NCBI GenBank assembly: GCA_021846515.1
Contig: JAJZWU010000002.1
Coordinates: forward strand, 1-40,032
Direction: 5' to 3'
Length of the DNA stretch: 40,032 nt
DNA from: Actinomycetes bacterium
Lineage (GTDB): Bacteria; Actinomycetota; Acidimicrobiia; Acidimicrobiales; JAMCPL01
The notes beneath the pieces were generated by a model. It saw only the letters and a program-made list of their open reading frames with translations. It was not told where the DNA came from and did no database searches. Shown here in pieces: positions 1-6,086 of this stretch; positions within the stretch are counted from its first letter, which is position 1; every line of letters begins with the position of its first letter. Made by a program: the position numbers and the translations under genes.

Positions 1-120
1 GGTAAGGGTCAGATAATGCCAAATATGGTTACAGCTGCTCTTAGTCCCAAGGGTCAGATGGAGATCTACTGCTCTTCTTCTTGTGATGTAGTAGTGGATG
101 TGGTTGGGTGGTACTCATAG
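1..120 (+). CDS. C-terminal end of a surface/secreted protein (partial)
   Basis: The frame is open from the first base to a TAG at 118-120 and gives 39 residues ending in VVVDVVGWYS. The terminal 'DVVGWY/F' signature is common at the ends of repeat-type secreted or wall-associated proteins of Actinobacteria. Two cysteines lie in an SSSCD stretch just before it. The gene starts outside the window, so its size and domains are unknown. No terminator is evident after it. Family assignment rests on the short motif only. Confidence 0.55.
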   Translation, partial: GKGQIMPNMVTAALSPKGQMEIYCSSSCDVVVDVVGWYS

Positions 121-240
121 CATACAAGTGGCCTATCTGTTGGACACTGGGTCAAGCTGTTACAACAACATACATTACCGGCATGGGGATGATCACATTG
201 GATCTGAAGCGAATAAGTGATAACGTGCTATCATATTTGT

Positions 241-484
241 ATGGCACAAATATTAATACGACAGCTCAATGAAGACTTGAAAGTCGTCCTTCAGAAAAGG
301 GTAAAAGAACACGGTGTATCTGCTGAAGAGGAAGCCAGAGAGATACTTCGTCGAGCGTTGTTACAAGATAAACCGACCAGTAATTCTCTTGGAACAGCAA
401 TTTCAACTCGATTCAAAATTGGGGCTTAGGGCAGACATTCCAGAACTTCGTGGCAACAAAGTTTGTCCGGCAGACCTGAAATAA
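241..484 (+). pseudogene. FitA/VapB-type ribbon-helix-helix antitoxin, frameshifted
   Basis: From ATG 241 the reading frame gives MAQILIRQL followed by a ribbon-helix-helix body with an EEEAREILRRAL helix, typical of FitA/VapB antitoxins that bind operator DNA and neutralise a PIN toxin. It stops at TAG 427-429 after 62 residues. Dropping one G from GGGG at 421-424 lets the frame continue as LRADIPELRGN...PADLK to TAA 482-484, which matches the usual C-terminal tail of this family that contacts the toxin. The gene therefore looks broken by a 1-nt insertion. The RHH domain (241-429) could still be made. A longer start at 217 is possible, but 241 fits the family and has TATCAT 6 nt upstream. 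Confidence 0.75.
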
Positions 485-486
485 AA

Positions 487-632
487 GTGATAATACTTGA
501 TACAAAAGCATTGAAATTCGCGATGCCCAAATTGCAGGAATAGCATTAGCAAGAAGAGCGACTCTGGCTACCGGAAACATTCGCCATTTTAAAGATCTAG
601 GCTTGCGGCTAATAAATCCATGGGAACGGTGA
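487..632 (+). pseudogene. FitB/VapC-type PIN-domain toxin, internally deleted remnant
   Basis: Two nt after the ancestral end of the antitoxin a GTG at 487 begins VIILDTKAL, the N-terminal strand and first acidic residue of a FitB/VapC PIN nuclease. From 516, in a different frame, the sequence reads IRDAQIAGIALARR..., ...TLATGNIRHF... and ...LINPWER, the C-terminal part of the same family, ending at TGA 630-632. Roughly 85 residues of the middle of the domain are missing and the two ends are out of frame, so no functional RNase is possible. Order and spacing match a fitAB/vapBC operon. Confidence 0.75.
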
Positions 633-783
633 ATTCCATCTGCTATGCTCAAAGTCATGACGACAATCCCGTCATTCACAAATACTTTGGATGCTTCAAT
701 CACGGGTAGAAGTATTTGCTTGAATTATCAAAACATCATATATCGTTATGTCTTTCTATAAATAGTTAAGAAGCCGAGAACTC

Positions 784-1674
784 TTGGAGGCAACGGTTAT
801 TAAACGCAATATACCAATTAAGAATACCGAAACATTTGATATTATCGATCAGGTTGTCAAGTCGACAGGGAAAAACCGCCTTACTTTAGCGGCAGCCGGT
901 CTTGCATTCCATGGATTCCTGGCAATTTTCCCAGCTATGATTGCAGCGGTAGGACTGGCTGCTCTGGTTGGGCTTTCGCCAAGTGCATTTGCATCAGTTG
1001 TCCATGATCTAAATGTATTACTTCCTCGTCCGGTAGCAAAGATATTAGTTGACTCTTTGAAGAGCAGCGGATCCAAGCGTGCTGATTTTGTTGCTGTCAT
1101 ATTTGGGTTAGCGGTTGCATGCTGGTCATCGATTGAAGCTATCTCTGCGCTACAGCAGGCTCTGGATTTAGCATTCAATATTCCCAAGGATCACGGCTTG
1201 GTCATGCGCCGGGTAAAAGCTATACCGCTACTGGGAGTGACTGTTGTTTTAGGGGGATTTTCTGTAGCCATACTGGTCTTTGGTGCTTCGATCGAGAGGC
1301 TGGTGGTTGGTAATTTACCTGCATCTCTGCACGGTATTATTTATGTCGGATCCTGGATTATCCGAGTAGTTGGGGCACTGTTTGCCATTGCCTTGTTAAT
1401 TTCTATATACTATGGCGCAGCACAGGGGAGACCTTGGCGTGATTGGCGGGTGATTTCGCTTGGAGGTGCGATCGCAACGTTTGGTTGGGTGATTGTATCG
1501 CTGGGTTACTCGATATATCTTACTCAATCCCATGGCACGTCGGCTACCTATGGATCGCTAACTGATGTAGCCGTGCTCCTGCTATGGCTTTACATGACCT
1601 TCATAGTGATCCTGATAGGTGCAGAGTTTGATCACGCTTACCAGTTGCACAGATCCAAAGAATCGGATAAATGA
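784..1674 (+). CDS. YihY/BrkB family inner-membrane protein
   Basis: A 296-residue polytopic membrane protein with about six hydrophobic segments. The first carries TLAAAGLAFHGFLAIFPAM, the hallmark of the YihY/BrkB family (normally 'LAAALAYYxLLSLFPLL'), and the last ends LLWLYMTFIVILIGAEF, also characteristic. The family was once called ribonuclease BN in error; its function is uncertain (membrane-embedded, possibly transport). The start is a TTG at 784: an in-frame TAG lies at 763-765 and there is no ATG or GTG before the conserved region, so the N-terminus is somewhat uncertain. No Shine-Dalgarno is clear. It stands alone, about 180 bp before the next gene. Confidence 0.85.
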   Translation: MEATVIKRNIPIKNTETFDIIDQVVKSTGKNRLTLAAAGLAFHGFLAIFPAMIAAVGLAALVGLSPSAFASVVHDLNVLLPRPVAKILVDSLKSSGSKRADFVAVIFGLAVACWSSIEAISALQQALDLAFNIPKDHGLVMRRVKAIPLLGVTVVLGGFSVAILVFGASIERLVVGNLPASLHGIIYVGSWIIRVVGALFAIALLISIYYGAAQGRPWRDWRVISLGGAIATFGWVIVSLGYSIYLTQSHGTSATYGSLTDVAVLLLWLYMTFIVILIGAEFDHAYQLHRSKESDK

Positions 1675-1813
1675 GCCGGTAGATACTGCAGTACCCTGAT
1701 ACGAATTTTGGTGAATGGCAGCCGTATGGTTGTGTGCAATTGTACGAGAAATGCTTCGATCATATTCGTGCGACATGGTGATATTTGAGATACAGTGAAG
1801 GAAGATAGTTTCT

Positions 1814-1832
1814 ATACAGCGGTGCGCTGTAT
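1814..1832. promoter_or_regulatory. Perfect 8-bp inverted repeat upstream of the YbjQ-family gene
   Basis: ATACAGCG and CGCTGTAT are separated by GTG, about 20 bp before the start codon and 10 bp before the AAGGAG ribosome-binding site. It could be an operator or a hairpin in the 5' leader. No strong -10/-35 pair is clear next to it. The role is inferred from position alone. Confidence 0.4.
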
Positions 1833-1852
1833 TTACATTATAAGGAGACAAA

Positions 1853-2251
1853 ATGGCAAGCATGAGCAGTGATCCCCAGGGAGGGGACAACTTTTACCAG
1901 CAACAGATGATGCAACCAGTGTCGTCGTTCCCTATCACAACAGCGCTGGAACTGCCTGGAGCAGTGGTTGTTCAGAACCTTGGTATATGCTACGGGTTGG
2001 TCGTTCGCAGTCTGGGTGCCGGCAAGTCAATAGTTGCGGGATTTAAATCGATAGCAGGAGGTGAAATTAAGCAGTACACGCGGCTTGTCGAGGACTCTAG
2101 GCGGCAGACGATAGATCGCATGATTGACAATGCACGTCAGATGGGCGCCAATGCGATAATATCTATGCGCTTTGATTCCTCCGACATTGGTCAGGCGTTT
2201 ACTGAGATAGTTGCTTATGGCACTGCAGTGGTGGTAGCGAATAGGCGGTGA
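1853..2251 (+). CDS. YbjQ/UPF0145 family protein
   Basis: A 132-residue soluble protein. After a polar Gln/Met-rich N-terminus of about 28 residues comes the YbjQ/UPF0145 core: LGICYGLVVRS, a GG-containing turn, the helix around EDSRRQTIDRMIDNARQMGANAI, and a final strand with AYGTAVVV. Members form ring-like oligomers and are sometimes called heavy-metal-binding, though the biochemical role is not settled. AAGGAGA lies 7 nt before the ATG. The stop overlaps the GTG of the next gene by 4 nt, so the two are probably translationally coupled. Confidence 0.85.
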   Translation: MASMSSDPQGGDNFYQQQMMQPVSSFPITTALELPGAVVVQNLGICYGLVVRSLGAGKSIVAGFKSIAGGEIKQYTRLVEDSRRQTIDRMIDNARQMGANAIISMRFDSSDIGQAFTEIVAYGTAVVVANRR

Positions 2252-2478
2252 TTCTTGTATTGATTTTTGCCATTGTTATACTGGCGGTGGTGGGCGCAGT
2301 TATATACAGTATTTTTCTACGTCGCCATGGCGAAAGCGATGTTCCTATGCAGGGATGGGTGGCAACGGACGAGGTGTTCAGGGATCCGACTACCAATAGA
2401 CTGATGCGTGTCTGGGTGGATACTGCCGACGGTTCTCGTCATTACGTTACCGAAGGCAGGTTGCCTGGATCAGTTTAG
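2248..2478 (+). CDS. Small single-pass membrane protein, unknown function
   Basis: The 76-residue product starts at a GTG overlapping the stop of the YbjQ-family gene (GTGA). Residues 2-24 form one hydrophobic segment, followed by basic residues (LRRHG) that suggest an outward N-terminus and a cytoplasmic tail of about 50 residues with several Asp, Arg and Trp. I do not recognise the family. The overlap suggests co-translation with, and perhaps membrane tethering for, the YbjQ-like protein; this is inference. Confidence 0.65.
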   Translation: MILVLIFAIVILAVVGAVIYSIFLRRHGESDVPMQGWVATDEVFRDPTTNRLMRVWVDTADGSRHYVTEGRLPGSV

Positions 2479-2485
2479 TGATCAA

Positions 2486-2632
2486 ATGACACTCATGGAC
2501 AACGATATTATCAATTATCGTGAACGGTATATAAAAGCACAAAAGCAACACGACAGTGTTGCGTTGTGGCTTCTATTGCTTGGCGGCCTCATCGTTTTTA
2601 TTGGACGGATTGTCGGCCTTGTAATGTTTTAG
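2486..2632 (+). CDS. Small membrane protein (48 aa), unknown function
   Basis: The start is taken at ATG 2486, 7 nt after the previous stop; ATG 2495 is an alternative. Starting further upstream would overlap the preceding gene in another frame. The product has a charged helical N-terminus (about 28 residues, INYRERYIKAQKQHD) and one hydrophobic C-terminal segment (WLLLLGGLIVFIGRIVGLVMF). No Shine-Dalgarno is strong, so it relies on coupling or is weakly expressed. Unrecognised; supported by its position in a tightly packed run of small membrane genes. Confidence 0.5.
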   Translation: MTLMDNDIINYRERYIKAQKQHDSVALWLLLLGGLIVFIGRIVGLVMF

Positions 2633-2665
2633 CGATCTTCCAACTTTACTGTTGGCCAGAAGCTA

Positions 2666-2896
2666 TTGGGTACTCTTCTGCTGCCTGGTGGTTTGTTGGG
2701 AGCTGTTTTGTTCGTCTTTCAGAAAGTTTCATTCACTTGCAGTATAAGTGCCAATAGTACCGCCACTGGTTGTCAGGCACCTCTGGTTGCTCATGCCGCA
2801 ATCAACTTTCCAGTTTTAGCTTTGCTGATTATCATCCCGGCAGCTACCTGTGCGTATTTAGGAAATGTTTTACATAAGAATATAGGGTCAATGTAG
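2666..2896 (+). CDS. Small two-pass membrane protein, unknown function
   Basis: A 76-residue ORF from a TTG at 2666 with two hydrophobic segments (residues about 2-20 and 45-68) joined by a loop holding two cysteines (FTCSIS and TGCQAP) that could form an extracytoplasmic disulfide. An in-frame stop lies at 2630-2632 and no ATG or GTG is available, so the start is uncertain. No family recognised. It continues the run of small membrane genes after the YbjQ-like gene. Confidence 0.45.
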   Translation: MGTLLLPGGLLGAVLFVFQKVSFTCSISANSTATGCQAPLVAHAAINFPVLALLIIIPAATCAYLGNVLHKNIGSM

Positions 2897-2913
2897 AGTG
2901 ATAGGATTGAACT

Positions 2914-3225
2914 ATGTTTGTTCACTATAGGGAATCTTATGGGTTAAGGCCGGTTAAGTTACTTGTCCTCATGGGTTTTTGGGCATTGACGGGATTTTGG
3001 GTGATTGGTGGCCTCATGTCCGACTTAGGGTATAGATCTGATGCTTTTTATGCTCTGGGGGGATGGGCGGAGCTGTTGGGTACTATTGTTATTGCCATAC
3101 AGTATCGTAGAGAGATAAAAATTGGTTACCCGCCAACCATTGTGTTTGACCTTGCATTCTGGAGAAGCATGGTATTGACGTCGGCCGTACTGATCGTATG
3201 CACTTTCTTCGGTGCATCCGCGTGA
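2914..3225 (+). CDS. Small membrane protein (103 aa), unknown function
   Basis: ATG 2914 opens a 103-residue protein with three hydrophobic segments (about 14-36, 45-63 and 82-101). Hydrophilic connections include QYRREIKIGYPPT. It starts 17 nt after the previous gene and ends 23 nt before the convergent end of the DUF5666-like gene. I do not recognise a family. It is likely the last member of the operon starting with the YbjQ-like gene. Confidence 0.55.
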   Translation: MFVHYRESYGLRPVKLLVLMGFWALTGFWVIGGLMSDLGYRSDAFYALGGWAELLGTIVIAIQYRREIKIGYPPTIVFDLAFWRSMVLTSAVLIVCTFFGASA

Positions 3226-3248
3226 ATACGTTGATATCATGTAAATTG

Positions 3249-3872
3249 CTAATTACTTGCGGTGGCTGAAATAGATGTGGCATTGACTGTCCCATTTGAT
3301 GTTTTGCTTCCCTGAATAGTTACCGTATCCCCAGGTTGCAATGCACTTGGAGTGGTAGGCGCATCACGAGTCACTTTTGTCGAGTTACTCATAATGACCT
3401 TCACGATTCCTCCGCTGGCATCGGTTATGTATAGGGTATTGCCGTCTATAACTGTAACCGTTCCACTGGCTGCTGATCCGGCTTGGGCACCTCCCGCAAA
3501 ACCGCCGAAGCCGGAGAACCCGCTACTTTTACTGCTGGAAGTTGCACCGGATGCGCCGGAACGAAAACGTGCAAAAGCTGATGCTATTCCACTGGAGCCA
3601 GATGTATTCTGATTACGTTGCAGTGCGGCGCCACCCCATATTCCTCCAAAGCCGACTAAAACAACTAATAGTATTACCACCGGTAAGGGGACCCGGACTC
3701 CCCTTGATGCAGTGCGTGAAGGCCATTCATCATCCTCAAAGTCATCGCCAATATATTCACCCTGATTGTCCTGGTTTGCCTTGAGTGGTTTATCGGATAT
3801 GAGTGGTAATTGCGCTGTTTTCTCAGCATCGCCTACGGATCCAGATATTTCTGAGCTATGCTTATCTCTCAT
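3249..3872 (-). CDS. Membrane-anchored DUF5666-like protein
   Basis: A 207-residue protein: an acidic cytoplasmic N-terminus (1-60, with DDFEDDEW), one membrane segment at 62-82, a Ser/Gly-rich linker containing GFGGFAGG (about 88-135), and a C-terminal beta-rich domain (136-205; GTVTVIDGNTLYIT, then LQPGDTVTIQGSK) like DUF5666, a small OB-like extracytoplasmic domain often found beside actinobacterial MacAB-type exporters. GGAGG lies 7 nt before the ATG. It follows the MacB permease by 106 bp on the same strand and is probably the last gene of the export operon. Its role there is unknown. Confidence 0.7.
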   Translation of the reverse strand: MRDKHSSEISGSVGDAEKTAQLPLISDKPLKANQDNQGEYIGDDFEDDEWPSRTASRGVRVPLPVVILLVVLVGFGGIWGGAALQRNQNTSGSSGIASAFARFRSGASGATSSSKSSGFSGFGGFAGGAQAGSAASGTVTVIDGNTLYITDASGGIVKVIMSNSTKVTRDAPTTPSALQPGDTVTIQGSKTSNGTVNATSISATASN

Positions 3873-3978
3873 AATACCTCCAAGTCACCATTGATTGAAT
3901 TGATCATTTTGACTACCTTGCAACCTTTCTTCTGTAAGATGATTTGCCATCGTCATGCCTGTTGGGTCTACCGGCGGA

Positions 3979-5202
3979 TCAGTCATAGCGCAGTGCATCT
4001 ATTGGTCTGAGTGAAGCTGCACGGTTAGCCGGATACAAGCCAAAAAATACTCCAATGACAACGGCAACTCCGAATGCGAGGATAATAGAGTAGGGAGCGA
4101 CAACAGGACGTACGCCATCAATACGGAAGACAGTACCGATCATTCCTATGCCTACCCCCAGTGCGCCGCCGATTAGAGAGAGCAATACTGCTTCAAATAG
4201 GAATTGTACCAATATTGCCGCCTTGGATGCTCCTATAGCCTTTCTTATACCAATTTCGCGTGTTCGTTCGGTTACTGTAACCAGCATTATGTTCATGACC
4301 CCAATACCGCCAACCAGCAAGGATATAGCTGCTACTGCACCCAACAGTACGGTCAGGGTGGATGTAGTAGATTTGGCGGTAGACAGCAGGGAAGCTTGGT
4401 TGATTATATTGAATGGCAGGTTTGCTATGGTCGTGTTGTTGGTAGCTGCAAGGATGCTTTCTACTTCGCTCTCTGCCAGGTTAAGCGTAGAAGAGGATTT
4501 TCCCTGTACTATCAGTTCGCTAAAGGATTGCGAGTACCCGGTTAACTCGTCTTGCACGGCCGTATATGGGGCTATGACTACACTGTCTTCATTTGTAAGC
4601 CCGCTCGAGCCTTTGGAAGCAAGCACTCCGACTACTTGGAAGTTGACAGATCCCAGCTGGATGGTCTGGCCAATCGGATTTTGTCCCGGGTCAAATAGGT
4701 TGCTTACTACCTCCGATCCGATATCTACTACGCGTGAATGAGAGGTAACTTCCTGGTTGGTGATAGGGTTTCCTGAGGACAGCGTGTAATCTTCCGCACT
4801 GAGATAGGAAGCGGTCGATCCTATGACGGAAGTGCTATATGATGCGCTGCCGTAGGTTGCGGTTTCAGAGGTAGATACTACGGGTGAAACCGACTTTACA
4901 TCAGGGGCTTCATTCGGGTTCTCCATATCCTTGACATCTGTCATGGTTAATGTGGCTTCTTGGGTCTGGGTTCCACTGACAGCCGGCCCCCTTCCGAAAC
5001 GGCCGGTGTTGAGAACGGTAAGCGTATTGGATCCAAGCTGGTTTATCCGTTGTTCGACAGAGAGGGACGATCCGTTTCCGACAGCTACAAGAATAATAAC
5101 TGCTGATACCCCTATGAGAAGTCCAAGTACGGTCAGTGCTGAACGTACCTTATTGGCAGTGATTCCTCGTATCGCAATTATAAAATTATCTGCCCAGCTC
5201 AC
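3979..5202 (-). CDS. MacB/FtsX-type ABC transporter permease
   Basis: The 407 residues follow the MacB/FtsX plan: TM1 at about 20-42 (ALTVLGLLIGVSAVIILVAVG), a large extracytoplasmic domain (about 45-275, MacB_PCD type), then three C-terminal membrane segments including GGIGVMNIMLVTVTERTREIGIRKAIGA, the strongly conserved coupling region. Members export peptides, lipids or antibiotics or act by mechanotransmission across the membrane. The start overlaps the stop of the ATPase gene by 4 nt. With the ATPase and the MacA-like adaptor this forms a complete tripartite-type system without an outer-membrane component. Confidence 0.93.
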   Translation of the reverse strand: MSWADNFIIAIRGITANKVRSALTVLGLLIGVSAVIILVAVGNGSSLSVEQRINQLGSNTLTVLNTGRFGRGPAVSGTQTQEATLTMTDVKDMENPNEAPDVKSVSPVVSTSETATYGSASYSTSVIGSTASYLSAEDYTLSSGNPITNQEVTSHSRVVDIGSEVVSNLFDPGQNPIGQTIQLGSVNFQVVGVLASKGSSGLTNEDSVVIAPYTAVQDELTGYSQSFSELIVQGKSSSTLNLAESEVESILAATNNTTIANLPFNIINQASLLSTAKSTTSTLTVLLGAVAAISLLVGGIGVMNIMLVTVTERTREIGIRKAIGASKAAILVQFLFEAVLLSLIGGALGVGIGMIGTVFRIDGVRPVVAPYSIILAFGVAVVIGVFFGLYPANRAASLRPIDALRYD

Positions 5203-6086
5203 TTTGAATCTCTCGATATTGACTCAGATGGAGTGTCTGTATTGAGCAGCAATCCATGGGGTGGACTTGAACCATCAGCCAGCCTGGCAGAGATCGGGCG
5301 GGAAGCAGTTTTTTTCGAAGAGGCATCCAAGCGGGGAGGAAGCGCATCTACCGGCAGACTCCTGGTATCTCTCACGACCATACCATCCTGGATGCGGATA
5401 ATTCGTTTGGCATGTTCGGCTATATCTTCTTCGTGAGTTACCAATATTACTGTTCTTCCTTCTGCATTGAGTTGGCTGAAGATATTCATTACCTCGGCAC
5501 TTTGATGTGAGGGCAGGTTTCCTGTAGGTTCATCTGCAAGGAGGATAGATGGGTTTGTAACAACGGCTCTTGCTACGGCCACACGTTGTTGCTCTCCACC
5601 CGACAACTCAGTTGGCATGTGGATGAGCCGGTGGCTCATCCCAGTTGCTGACAGTGCAGCGACTGCCCTTTCTCGACGCTCTTGCTTTTTAACCCCTTGA
5701 TAAGTAAGTGGCAACTCGACATTTGCAAGTACTGACAGCCTGGGAATAAGGTTAAAGCTCTGGAATACAAAACCTATCTTTCTATTACGTATTTTGGATA
5801 GATCTTCATCCGTCAGGCTTCGTACATCAATTCCATCCAGCCAGTAGTAGCCTCTGGACGGGACATCGAGACAGCCGATAATATGCATGGTAGTTGACTT
5901 TCCTGATCCTGAGGCACCCATAATGGCAGCAAAGTCGCCAGGATCAATCGTCATCGATATACCTCTTAGCACCTCTACTGCTACATGACCCATCATGTAG
6001 GTCTTTCTGATATTGCGTAGCACTATTACCGGTTTTGAGGACTTTGCTGCCTTGGCAGCCTTAGGTTCGGTGAGGGTGGAGGTCAT
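5199..6086 (-). CDS. MacB/LolD-type ABC transporter ATP-binding protein
   Basis: Canonical ABC motifs: Walker A GASGSGKST (57-65), Q-loop Q109, signature LSGGEQQ (161-167), Walker B ILLADE (181-186) and H-loop H218. The closest type is the MacB/LolD/FtsE group. It has a 20-residue Lys/Ala-rich N-terminal extension and a Ser/Pro-rich C-terminal tail of about 50 residues. Where the family usually has TGNLDS, this protein has TGNLPS, a change in the D-loop. Both ends overlap neighbours by 4 nt. Its Shine-Dalgarno (GGAGGAGG) lies inside the Gly codons at the end of the adaptor gene. Confidence 0.95.
   Translation of the reverse strand: MTSTLTEPKAAKAAKSSKPVIVLRNIRKTYMMGHVAVEVLRGISMTIDPGDFAAIMGASGSGKSTTMHIIGCLDVPSRGYYWLDGIDVRSLTDEDLSKIRNRKIGFVFQSFNLIPRLSVLANVELPLTYQGVKKQERRERAVAALSATGMSHRLIHMPTELSGGEQQRVAVARAVVTNPSILLADEPTGNLPSHQSAEVMNIFSQLNAEGRTVILVTHEEDIAEHAKRIIRIQDGMVVRDTRSLPVDALPPRLDASSKKTASRPISARLADGSSPPHGLLLNTDTPSESISRDSK

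Noticed and set aside
849-1187. 112-codon minus-strand ORF inside the YihY/BrkB gene
   Set aside because: Antisense to conserved membrane segments; composition is simply the reverse of hydrophobic codons.
4148-4741. 197-codon plus-strand ORF opposite the MacB permease
   Set aside because: It is fully antisense to a strongly conserved gene, has no recognisable domain, and is explained by the codon bias of the minus-strand gene.
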